This document shows, piece after piece, positions 27,934-35,660 of a stretch of 35,660 nt of DNA (position 1 is the stretch's first letter; each line of letters opens with the position of its first letter). Location of the stretch: assembly GCA_015485155.1 (NCBI GenBank), contig WFUF01000011.1, positions 1 through 35,660 on the forward strand, read 5' to 3'. The DNA comes from Robiginitomaculum sp. Its GTDB lineage: Bacteria > Pseudomonadota > Alphaproteobacteria > Caulobacterales > Maricaulaceae. The notes beneath the pieces are model-generated. The model made no database searches. It saw only the letters and a program-made list of their open reading frames with translations, and was not told the origin of the DNA. A program made the translations under genes and the position numbers.

Positions 27934-30852
27934 CTACGGAGTTTTAGGCTGAATAGGATTTCCGTCAGCATCCAGCTCGACAATCGGCTGACCCAGAGCC
28001 TTTAGACCATCAAGAATTTTAGCCTTGTCGCCAACTACAACTGTTATCATTTGCGATTGATCCAGATATTTGGCAGCCAAAGCGTTTAACTCGTCCTTGC
28101 TGATATCAGCCAGAATTCTGTTTTGCTGATCAACATAGTCATCAGGCAAGTCATAAGAAACAATCCGCCCTAAGAAGCCGAGTTTCTGGCGTGGCGTTTC
28201 ATACGACCTAGCATCGCGTTGCCCAAGTGAACTTTTTAAGAATGCCAGTTCCTCATCGCTCATTCCGTTTTCAAAATAATTAGCAATTTCCTTGTTAAAC
28301 TCAATAATCGACTTATCGGTAACATCAGCCCGAACCCCGGCACTGGCGGTAAATCTGCCAGCATCAGCATCAGCCCTAAACCCGGAACGCGCACCATAGG
28401 TATAGCCCTTGTCTTCACGAAGATTGATGTTGATCCGGGAATTAAATGCACCGCCAAGGTTATAATTCATCAGCCCAAGACGATAAAACTCTCCGGTTGC
28501 ATCATAGGTTATGGAGCTGTTGCCAATACGGATTTCTGACTGTGCGGCCCCTGGCTTGTCAATCAGATACAAGGTTCCCACCGCCAGATCAGGTGCTGGA
28601 TAAATTACCGGCCTGGCAACAGGTTCACCGCTCCAACTGGCAAAGACAGACAGCTTTTGCACCAGATCTTCTTGTTTCATGTCACCAACGGCAATTATAG
28701 CTGCTCCTGCCGGGGTGTAATTAGCTCCATGATAGGCCTTTACATCGTCCAGAGTTATGGCAGACACCGTCTCGGTAACCCCGCCCACCGGCCAGGCAAA
28801 GGCGTTATCCTTGCCATAAACCAATTTACGAAACACATTGTTCGCAGTGACCGAAGGGTTCTTCTTGGCATGCTCAATGCCCTGCAGGGCTTGCGCTTTC
28901 AGCCGGGCAAAATCCGCAGGATCAAATTTAGGTTCAAACAGCTTTTCAGCAGCAATCGCCAACGTTTCATCGAGGTTTTCGGTCAAGGACCGGATGTTTA
29001 ACGTGGTAAAATCACCACTGGCATTAAAGCTGACCGATGAGCCAAGTTTTTGCAGACGATTACTCAATTCCTCAGTGGTAGAATTGTTTGTAGCTTCATT
29101 CATCATTGCTGCTGTCAAACTGGCAAGGCCTATTTTGGATACAGGTTCCAGCTTCTGAGCCGCCGGAATGCGAAATGAAATAGTCATTGTTGGCGCTTCA
29201 TCATTGATCGCGCCCATTATTTTAATGCCGTTATCCAGCTCGGCCCGCCAGATAGGCGGCAGGGATATTTGCGGATTTGGCCCGGCGGGAGGCTGTATGC
29301 TGCGATCAAAATTGTCCACAGCAACTCTGGCCTGCAGGCTATCGGCATCGGTTTTTTCATACTCAGGCAAAGTGCGCTCGACACGCTCCCATGTATCTTC
29401 CCTGGCTATTAAATCCAGCTTGCCCTTTGGAACAATGCTCATGATCACTGCGGGCTTGTCTTTGATATACTTCTCATAAACCCGCACCACATCTGCTTTG
29501 GTGACATTTTTATAGCGGGCAATGTCTTTGCCGATATAATTAGGATTTTTAGTAAAGGTTTCATAGGCTGCCAGTTGGCTCACCTTGCCACGCACACTCT
29601 CCAAACCATAGATCATGCTGGAAACTATACTGGCCTTTACGCGGGTAAGGTCATCATCTTCAACACCACGGGTTTCAAACTCCGTCAGTGATGACCGGGC
29701 GATTGCCTCCAGATCGGCCAGATTCTTGCCCTTGCCGGGATTAGGCAAGGCCATAACCGCAAACTGACAAGCCAATTCACCGCAATGATGGCTGGAAGAT
29801 GCTTGAACAGCCAGACCGTTCTTGACCATGTTTTTATACAATAATGAAGTTTTGCCACCGCCAAGTATTGACTGTAACACATCCAGTGGCGCTTCGTCTT
29901 CGTGACGGGCCTTTACCGTTGGCCAAGACATATAAAGCAAAGGCAGCGCAACATTGTCTTCCATCGAAATATATCGATCGGCATCAAGAGAAAATTCCGG
30001 GGCAGTTGGCATATCCACTTCCGGGCCACGCGGAATAGAGCCAAAATATTTAACCACCCATTCCAAGGTTTTTTTGGTGTCCAAGTCACCACCAATGGTC
30101 AAGGTGGCATTATTAGGGCCATACCAACGCAAGAAAAACTTCTTCAGATCATTGACATCAACCCGATCCAGATCCTCCAGATAGCCAATGACCTGCCATG
30201 AATAAGGGTGGCCTTCAGGAAACATGGCCTCATTAACCCGCTCACGCAAAAGACCATAGGGGCGATTGTCCATGCGCTGTCCGCGTTCATTTTTTACCGT
30301 TTCACGCTGAACCTCAAATTTCTCCTGAGTTACCGCATCAAGCAAAAAGCCCATGCGATCAGCCTCCAGCCACAGCATTTTTTCCAGCTGGTTATTGGGA
30401 ACTGTCTCAAAATAATTCGTGCGATCAGTGTTGGTGGTGCCATTTAAGGTGCCACCGGCTGCAGAGATGATTTTGAAATGCTGTTCATCACCAACATTTT
30501 CTGAACCTTGAAACATCATATGCTCGAAGAAATGCGCAAATCCTGATTTACCGACCTCCTCACGAGCGGAACCCACATGATAGGTCACATCAACATGCAC
30601 CAACGGATCAGAACGATCTTCGTGCAGAACCACAGTTAAACCATTGTCTAATTTGTACTTGCTGTAAGGAATGGCTATTTCGCCGTCTTGTTTGGTAACT
30701 GTTTCTATGAGGGTAACCCCCGCCGGCAGAGCCATTTCAGATACTACCTTTGATTCGGTTTCAGTTTTATTTTTTGAATCACCTGAAGTTTCTGCCTGAC
30801 AGGCAATCAGACTAACCGAGGCCAACAGGCTCAGCAAAATACGTTTTTTCAT
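27934..30852 (-). CDS. M16-family (pitrilysin-like) zinc peptidase, lipoprotein
   Basis: 972 residues. A lipobox LIAC (Cys18) follows a short signal, so it is anchored in the cell envelope. The N-terminal M16 unit has the inverted zinc motif HFFEH (107-111) and the downstream glutamate region RETVKNERGQR (about 183-193). The second M16 unit lacks the motif and is probably structural, as in pitrilysin and insulysin. Such enzymes degrade peptides in the periplasm. A GGGGAA site lies upstream of the ATG. It stands alone between the response-regulator-like gene and the hflKC terminator. Confidence 0.94.
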   Translation of the reverse strand: MKKRILLSLLASVSLIACQAETSGDSKNKTETESKVVSEMALPAGVTLIETVTKQDGEIAIPYSKYKLDNGLTVVLHEDRSDPLVHVDVTYHVGSAREEVGKSGFAHFFEHMMFQGSENVGDEQHFKIISAAGGTLNGTTNTDRTNYFETVPNNQLEKMLWLEADRMGFLLDAVTQEKFEVQRETVKNERGQRMDNRPYGLLRERVNEAMFPEGHPYSWQVIGYLEDLDRVDVNDLKKFFLRWYGPNNATLTIGGDLDTKKTLEWVVKYFGSIPRGPEVDMPTAPEFSLDADRYISMEDNVALPLLYMSWPTVKARHEDEAPLDVLQSILGGGKTSLLYKNMVKNGLAVQASSSHHCGELACQFAVMALPNPGKGKNLADLEAIARSSLTEFETRGVEDDDLTRVKASIVSSMIYGLESVRGKVSQLAAYETFTKNPNYIGKDIARYKNVTKADVVRVYEKYIKDKPAVIMSIVPKGKLDLIAREDTWERVERTLPEYEKTDADSLQARVAVDNFDRSIQPPAGPNPQISLPPIWRAELDNGIKIMGAINDEAPTMTISFRIPAAQKLEPVSKIGLASLTAAMMNEATNNSTTEELSNRLQKLGSSVSFNASGDFTTLNIRSLTENLDETLAIAAEKLFEPKFDPADFARLKAQALQGIEHAKKNPSVTANNVFRKLVYGKDNAFAWPVGGVTETVSAITLDDVKAYHGANYTPAGAAIIAVGDMKQEDLVQKLSVFASWSGEPVARPVIYPAPDLAVGTLYLIDKPGAAQSEIRIGNSSITYDATGEFYRLGLMNYNLGGAFNSRININLREDKGYTYGARSGFRADADAGRFTASAGVRADVTDKSIIEFNKEIANYFENGMSDEELAFLKSSLGQRDARSYETPRQKLGFLGRIVSYDLPDDYVDQQNRILADISKDELNALAAKYLDQSQMITVVVGDKAKILDGLKALGQPIVELDADGNPIQPKTP

Positions 30853-30979
30853 CTATTTTCCCCTTGATGGTGCATGGCGCAACCATACTTAACGATAACG
30901 TGACGTAAAGTTAATTTAAGGACAGACTTGTTTTTCACCAAATATACAGGTGCTGCACAGTAAAAGCTCTCACAGAAAA

Positions 30980-31005
30980 CCGCCCCTGCCAGCAAGCAGG
31001 GGCGG
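30980..31005 (-). terminator. Rho-independent terminator after hflC
   Basis: A perfect 10-bp stem (CCGCCCCTGC / GCAGGGGCGG) with a 6-nt loop is followed on the minus strand by TTTTC. It begins about 28 bp past the hflC stop and should end hflK-hflC transcripts. Confidence 0.88.
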
Positions 31006-31033
31006 CTCTTTACTTATCAGAATACTACTCTGG

Positions 31034-31924
31034 TTATTTTCCTTTTAAGTCTCCAAAATAGCGGAAAAATTCACTATCCGGAGAGAGCACCATTGAGGTC
31101 TGGCCATTGGCCAATGCTTTTTCATAGGCCTCCATTGAGCGATAAAATGCAAAAAATTCCGGATCCTGGCTATAGGCCTTGGCATAAATTTCATTACGCT
31201 CAGCATCACCGGCACCACGAATTTTTGAGCTTTGCTCCTTGGCATTAGCCAGAATAACCCGAACTTCACGATCAGCTTTCGCCCGCAATTCCAATGCCTG
31301 TTCCTCACCTTCAGCGCGAATTTTTGCTGATTCTTGCTGGCGTTCTGTAATCATTCGCAAGAACACCTTGTCAGCATTTTCTGCTGGCAGGTCTGCACGA
31401 CGAATTTTTACATCAATGATCTCTACGCCCAAATTCGCATCCTTGGTTTGAGACTCAAGCTGATCACGAATACTGTTCATGAGTTCCGCACGGTGTCCGG
31501 ATACGATTTCAGTGGAGTTCTGGCTGCCAAGCACGCTTTTGACCGAGGCTTCCAGAAACGGGGTCATCCGCATTTCAGCACCACGGATAGTGGTCACACG
31601 CTGATAAAACAGCAAGGGATCTGCAATCCGGTATCTGGCAAAGACATCAACAACCAGCCATTCCTGATCAGAAGCCAATATCTGCTTGGCCGGCGCATCC
31701 AGCATTAAATTACGGCGATCAAAAAACACCACATTGTCCCATGGCATTTTGAACTTTAACCCGGGCTTATCATCGCTTCCCCAGGCGTGTTTTACATCGA
31801 CAATTTTACCAAAGCGCAAAACCAGGGCCTGCTGACGCTGATCAACGGAAAAAGCAACCGTATTGGCCAGCAAGCTGCCAATGAAAATAATAAAAACTAC
31901 AATCGGTAAGGTGAAACGTCCCAT
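31034..31924 (-). CDS. hflC: Protease modulator HflC
   Basis: 296 residues. One N-terminal membrane span (about 5-25) is followed by an SPFH/band-7 domain beginning VDQRQQALVLRFGKI, then a long charged helix with AEGEEQALELRAKADREV. With HflK it forms a cage around the FtsH protease at the inner membrane and modulates its access to substrates. The ATG has AAAGGA 9 nt upstream, inside the hflK end, and the gap to hflK is 2 nt. A strong terminator follows. Confidence 0.97.
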   Translation of the reverse strand: MGRFTLPIVVFIIFIGSLLANTVAFSVDQRQQALVLRFGKIVDVKHAWGSDDKPGLKFKMPWDNVVFFDRRNLMLDAPAKQILASDQEWLVVDVFARYRIADPLLFYQRVTTIRGAEMRMTPFLEASVKSVLGSQNSTEIVSGHRAELMNSIRDQLESQTKDANLGVEIIDVKIRRADLPAENADKVFLRMITERQQESAKIRAEGEEQALELRAKADREVRVILANAKEQSSKIRGAGDAERNEIYAKAYSQDPEFFAFYRSMEAYEKALANGQTSMVLSPDSEFFRYFGDLKGK

Positions 31925-31926
31925 AA

Positions 31927-33060
31927 TTATTGTCCTTTACCCTTACGAGTTAACTCATTAAGCGGCAGGTATGGAACCACGCCACCGGATCCATCCGGAT
32001 CAAGCAAAATCTTATCGGATTTCTCCAATACCTTCTCCATAGTTTCCAGATACATGCGCTGGCGAGTAACCTCTGGTGCCAGCCTGTATTCCTTGTAAAC
32101 CAGCGAGAACCTCTCGGCCTCGCCCTTGGCCTCTGCTACTCTGGCCTCACGGTATGCTTCGGCTTCTTGTACCAGACGCTGGGCATCACCTCGTGCTTTT
32201 GGAACCTTATCATTACGATAGGCAATCGCCTTATTGATCGTTCCTTCCTTGTCCTGTGCTGCGTTTACCACATCGCGGAATGCGTCATTCACCTGTCCAG
32301 GAGCCTGTGATCTGGCAATCTGAACCTGCGTAACCTGCATGCCCGCACCATATTCATCCATGATTTTTTGAATGTTTTCACGAGCTTCTTCTTCGATTTG
32401 GCCGCGACGTTCGGTAATAATATCCTGTAGCTTGTTTTTACCAACTATCTCGCGCATTGAACTTTCGGCAACCGCCTTCAAGGTAGTTTCAGGGTCTTCC
32501 ACATTAAACAAATAATCTGGAGCTTCCTTGATTTGCCAGAATACTGAAAAACCAAGTTCCACAATGTTTTCATCTCCGGTCAGCATAAGGCTGTCAGCAG
32601 ATGCCGCACGACGGGAATTTGCACTAACAACACCAATATCAATTTGATGAGCCACCGTTACTTTTGGTTTTAGAACCCGCTCAAACGGTACAGGCAATTT
32701 CAGGTGAAAGCCGGGAGGCTCGGTGCGGGTATACGCCCCAAAACGCAAGATAACACCTTCTTCGTCGGCTTCAGCAACATACCAGCCAGATCCCGGCATG
32801 GCGACCCAGAACAATGCAGCCAGAATCAAAAACACTCCGATCCCGAAACCGCCCAGTCGACCGCCGCCTTTGCCTTTGCCGCCACCTTTGCCAAAAATGC
32901 CGCCAAACCGGTTTTGCAGATTACGCATCATCTCATCTACATCAATGGGGTCTTCTCCACCACCACCGGGGCCGCCAGAGCCCCACGGCCCCTTGCCATC
33001 TCCGGGTTTTTGTCCCCACGGGCCTTTGCCATCTCCATTTTGCTGGTTATTCCAAGCCAT
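31927..33060 (-). CDS. hflK: FtsH protease activity modulator HflK
   Basis: 377 residues. The N-terminus is a Gly/Pro-rich cytosolic segment (GDGKGPWG repeated), then a single membrane span near residues 73-92, then the SPFH domain (YVAEADEEGVILRFG) and a coiled helix with ARGDAQRLVQEAEAYREARVAEAKGEAERF. It partners with HflC and FtsH. It is divergent from mrp across 86 bp that must hold both promoters. Confidence 0.97.
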   Translation of the reverse strand: MAWNNQQNGDGKGPWGQKPGDGKGPWGSGGPGGGGEDPIDVDEMMRNLQNRFGGIFGKGGGKGKGGGRLGGFGIGVFLILAALFWVAMPGSGWYVAEADEEGVILRFGAYTRTEPPGFHLKLPVPFERVLKPKVTVAHQIDIGVVSANSRRAASADSLMLTGDENIVELGFSVFWQIKEAPDYLFNVEDPETTLKAVAESSMREIVGKNKLQDIITERRGQIEEEARENIQKIMDEYGAGMQVTQVQIARSQAPGQVNDAFRDVVNAAQDKEGTINKAIAYRNDKVPKARGDAQRLVQEAEAYREARVAEAKGEAERFSLVYKEYRLAPEVTRQRMYLETMEKVLEKSDKILLDPDGSGGVVPYLPLNELTRKGKGQ

Positions 33061-33146
33061 ATTATATCTCTTTCTCCTTGAATCATGCGTATACTAGCAC
33101 GATATGTGGCGATAGACGAAACCAAAGGCAAGCATTGAAGTACAAA

Positions 33147-34244
33147 ATGACAGAAAAATTGACAAAAAACGTCCAAAAAGCACTCAGCAAAATCAAAGAC
33201 CCTGCTTCTGGCAAGGATATTATAAGCGCCGGCATTGTTCAGGGGCTCACCGTTAAGGATGATCGGGCCGGTTTTGCCATCCAGACCAGCCGCGAAATGG
33301 CCGACAAAATGGAAATGATTCGAGAAAAGGCTGAAGCTGCCGTTCGCAAGGTTCGCGGTATTAACGCGGTGACTGCCGTCCTTACGTCACACAATGAAAA
33401 TCCACAAAGTCCGCCTGCCGGTGCGAAACAGCAAAAAAGACCGCCCATGTCCGGTGGCCACGGCACACCGCCACCGCCCACCCCCAATGCCCTGCCCGGT
33501 GTTAGCGCCGTGATTGCTGTTGCGTCGGGCAAAGGCGGGGTTGGCAAGTCCACCATTGCCGCCAATCTGGCGGTAGCACTGGCCAAACAGGGCAAAAAGG
33601 TAGGGCTGATGGATGCGGATATTTACGGGCCATCAGCTCCAATCCTGTTCGGCCTTGTTGGTCAAAAGCCTAAACTCAATGAAAACAACAAAATTATCCC
33701 GCTAATGGCTCATGGAGTAAAAGTTCTGTCTATGGGATTCATGGTCAGCGACGGGCAAGCTGTCATCTGGCGCGGGCCAATGATTATTGGGGCCTTACAA
33801 CAAATGTTCGCTGATTGTGAATGGGGCGATCTGGATGTGTTGATAGTGGATATGCCTCCGGGAACGGGAGATGCGCAGCTTACCCTTGTGCAAACGGTAA
33901 AACTGGCCGGAGCGCTGATTGCTGCAACCCCGCAGGAAGTTGCCCTGGCCGATGTACGGCGTGGAGTTAACATGTTCAAGAAGGCTCAAGTTCCGGTACT
34001 TGGCGTTATTGAAAACATGTCCGGCTTCATTCACCCTGAAACCGGTGAGGGCATTGATATATTTGGCAAAGGCGGCGCAAAGCGCGTGGCAGAAGAGCTA
34101 AAAACCAATTATTTGGGTGAAATCCCTCTGGATCCGGTATTGCGTGAAAGCTCTGATGCCGGAAAGCCTGCTGCAACCGACCCGAACAGCCCTCTTGGCA
34201 AAGTATTTTCCGGACTGGCCAATACGATACTGGCAGAGATTTGA
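33147..34244 (+). CDS. mrp: Mrp/ApbC-family iron-sulfur carrier ATPase
   Basis: 365 residues from ATG 33147; the longer frame overlaps hflK and is not protein-like there. An N-terminal MIP18/DUF59 domain (about 1-80) and a proline-rich linker are followed by a deviant-Walker P-loop GKGGVGKST (128-136), then DADIYGPSAP and DMPPGTGDAQ. The family carries [4Fe-4S] clusters to apoproteins. At the usual CXXC site the sequence is FIHPETGEGIDIFG with no cysteine, which may change cluster binding. It is convergent with folA. Confidence 0.95.
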   Translation: MTEKLTKNVQKALSKIKDPASGKDIISAGIVQGLTVKDDRAGFAIQTSREMADKMEMIREKAEAAVRKVRGINAVTAVLTSHNENPQSPPAGAKQQKRPPMSGGHGTPPPPTPNALPGVSAVIAVASGKGGVGKSTIAANLAVALAKQGKKVGLMDADIYGPSAPILFGLVGQKPKLNENNKIIPLMAHGVKVLSMGFMVSDGQAVIWRGPMIIGALQQMFADCEWGDLDVLIVDMPPGTGDAQLTLVQTVKLAGALIAATPQEVALADVRRGVNMFKKAQVPVLGVIENMSGFIHPETGEGIDIFGKGGAKRVAEELKTNYLGEIPLDPVLRESSDAGKPAATDPNSPLGKVFSGLANTILAEI

Positions 34245-34277
34245 ATAGATATTGGTTAAAATAAAGTTTGAGGATGT

Positions 34278-34784
34278 TTAACGCCGCTCAAGCACCTGTG
34301 CAACGAATGCGTGATCGTCCTTCTCACTAGCCGGATATGAATTTTCCTGCACCAAAGCCCAGGTTTTCTCATCCAGTTCTGGAAAAAAAGTATCTCCTTC
34401 TGGAGCGGCATCAACCCGGCTTAAATAAATCCGGTCACAAAACGGCAAGGACGCACGATATAAGGCTTCCCCGCCGATGATAATGGCTTCATCGCTGTTC
34501 AAAGATTTGGCATGCTCGATCATCTTAGACATATCACTAAACACCAAAGCACCCGGTGCATCGTATTCCGCATTACGGCTTAACACCAAATTATCCCGTC
34601 CGGGCAATGGCCTTACGAACAGGCTTTCCCAGGTTTTCCGCCCCATTAAAACCGGCTTTGTACTGGTAACACGCTTAAAATGCGCCATATCAGAAGCCAG
34701 CCGCCACGGCATATCACCATCCTTTCCAATCACTCCATTTCTGGCGACAGCAACAATCATGGAAAGTTTGGCTTTGGATTTCAT
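34278..34784 (-). CDS. folA: Dihydrofolate reductase
   Basis: 168 residues, usual length. Motifs include MIVAVARNGVIGKDGDMPWRL, the catalytic acid in SDMAHFKRVT, PVLMGRKTWESL and IIIGGEALYRASLPFCDRIYL. It reduces dihydrofolate with NADPH for thymidylate and purine synthesis. The ATG at 34782-34784 lacks a strong ribosome site, so an internal ATG eight codons later is possible. thyA, often beside folA, is not in this window. Confidence 0.96.
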   Translation of the reverse strand: MKSKAKLSMIVAVARNGVIGKDGDMPWRLASDMAHFKRVTSTKPVLMGRKTWESLFVRPLPGRDNLVLSRNAEYDAPGALVFSDMSKMIEHAKSLNSDEAIIIGGEALYRASLPFCDRIYLSRVDAAPEGDTFFPELDEKTWALVQENSYPASEKDDHAFVAQVLERR

Positions 34785-34833
34785 AAGGCGTATGTATACA
34801 GAGGGTTTGAAAATTATTCCAAGGTAATTGGCG

Positions 34834-35415
34834 GTGGGTTACAAATTATTTTCGTTAAAATGGACACTTGTTTATGTGGCTCTGATCCCGTTTGTAAACT
34901 GGTCATTTACATGGGCTCCGAATATCGAGCTGTTTGGTTCATGGGCATTTAACCCGGTAACAATTATTACCGGGCTGGTATTGGTGGTACGTGACTTTGC
35001 TCAGCGCGAAATAGGCCATAAGGTCTTAATAGCCATGATGATCGCCTTGGCAATTACTGTGGTTCTGGCCGGGCCAAAACTGGCTCTGGCATCCGGAGCT
35101 GCATTTGCAATTTCCGAACTGGTGGACTGGATATTATTCACCTTTACAAGGTTTCGCCTGTCAACACGGGTATTTTTGTCCAGCCTTATCGCAGCACCGA
35201 TTGACAGCGTGGTATTCTTGGCCGGTGCCGGCTTCTTCACCATTGCCAATGTTATCATGTCAATAACCGGCAAAATGACTGGAGCCATAGTAATTGCTCT
35301 GATGATACGAAAAAACGAAAACTATCAGATAAAATCGGGAGCACAGGTAACAGATACAACAGGCATTAGCGAAGGAGATTTCGATGCCGTGGATGAAGAC
35401 CCACGCCGGACTTAA
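34834..35415 (+). CDS. VUT-family queuosine precursor transporter-like membrane protein
   Basis: 193 residues from GTG 34834, chosen because AAGG lies 9 nt upstream; TTG 34828 in the same frame is too close to that site. About five or six membrane spans. FVNWSFTWAPN, the VRDFAQREIGHK block and ISELVDWILFTFTRFR fit the VUT (PF02592, YhhQ) family. E. coli YhhQ imports preQ0/preQ1 for tRNA queuosine. The exact substrate here is inferred. A polar C-terminal tail of about 35 residues follows. The gene is divergent from folA across 49 bp. Confidence 0.85.
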   Translation: MGYKLFSLKWTLVYVALIPFVNWSFTWAPNIELFGSWAFNPVTIITGLVLVVRDFAQREIGHKVLIAMMIALAITVVLAGPKLALASGAAFAISELVDWILFTFTRFRLSTRVFLSSLIAAPIDSVVFLAGAGFFTIANVIMSITGKMTGAIVIALMIRKNENYQIKSGAQVTDTTGISEGDFDAVDEDPRRT

Positions 35416-35440
35416 GCTTCAAATCCGCCCAGCGAAGCCG

Positions 35441-35651
35441 AGTGACGGTTAGAGGTGAGGGTCACTCTTAAGGGTCAACGTGAAGGGTCACTTATAGGGT
35501 CAGCGTAAATTTCGCTGTCCCTTGAGTGATACTTGATATCCCCTGTAATCATACCAAAACAGCACTTGATGGTAATAAACTTACCCTTAAATGACCCTTG
35601 ATGACACTGACTGACCCTTGAGGATCGGGGATAAGTGCAAAAGGCGCCCGC
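35441..35651. repeat. Dispersed ~211-bp intergenic element, copy B
   Basis: Second copy of the element at 14393-14604. Four perfect GGGTCA sites start at 35459, 35472, 35485 and 35497 (spacing 13, 13, 12). The core 35510-35567 matches copy A at 57 of 58 positions. The right arm has TTACCC (35581), TGACCC (35592), TGACAC (35602) and TGACCC (35612). It begins 25 bp after the VUT-transporter stop. A short minus-strand open frame across it is not a credible gene. Confidence 0.9.
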
Positions 35652-35660
35652 CTTCCCCAA

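Noticed and set aside
32814-33146. N-terminal extension of Mrp
   Set aside because: It runs antisense through hflK and has unlikely composition; the family N-terminus begins at 33147.
35475-35660. 61-codon minus-strand frame at the right edge
   Set aside because: It lies almost wholly in repeat copy B, and copy A does not support a conserved protein.

Overview
The window looks like chromosome of an alphaproteobacterium of moderate G+C. The evidence is the rRNA operon order 16S - tRNA-Ile(GAT) - tRNA-Ala(TGC) - 23S, a 23S helix-9 insertion, a COX15-type heme A synthase, a cytochrome bc1 assembly chaperone of the CBP3/UQCC1 type, the plsX-fabH-ihfA-merR block, secG-pyrG, and hflK-hflC near folA. 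The order cannot be fixed from the sequence alone. Most of the window is core housekeeping DNA; no prophage, transposase, CRISPR or recognisable defence system is present.

Layout. Positions 1-5170 hold an rRNA operon on the minus strand. The 23S gene is cut by the left edge, and two sigma70-type promoters, a boxA and a long 16S processing stem are readable. Next come typA and a KefB/KefC-like antiporter (minus). Positions 9363-11925 carry a plus-strand operon of exported M20 amidohydrolase, Rid-family protein and exported cyclophilin. At 11926-14302 a divergent pair of unassigned secreted proteins follows: a TPR protein with an HEXXH motif and a lipoprotein. Positions 14303-14920 are non-coding and contain a dispersed repeat, an extended -10 promoter and a structured leader with a boxA-like motif. 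These lie before a Tat-exported PhoX-type phosphatase lipoprotein and an overlapping predicted beta-propeller lipoprotein.

From 17331 to 22180 the minus strand carries ctaA, tRNA-Pro(GGG), a MerR-type regulator that seems to lack a standard start codon, ihfA, fabH, plsX and the bc1 chaperone, with bamE divergent. From 22808 to 33060, still on the minus strand, come a soluble PAS-GAF histidine kinase, pyrG, secG, a response-regulator-like protein without a phosphoacceptor Asp, a large M16 peptidase lipoprotein, hflC and hflK. The right end has mrp (plus), folA (minus), a VUT/queuosine-precursor transporter (plus) and a second copy of the dispersed repeat.

The most novel feature is an intergenic element of about 211 bp, present twice (14393-14604 and 35441-35651). 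Each copy has four GGGTCA-type sites spaced 13-13-12 bp, a nearly invariant 58-bp core, and an inverted array of TGACCC-type sites. I do not recognise it as a named repeat family. The other leads are the structured boxA leader upstream of phoX, the non-ATG start of the MerR gene, the HEXXH-TPR/lipoprotein pair, and three near-identical hairpins in the 23S leader.
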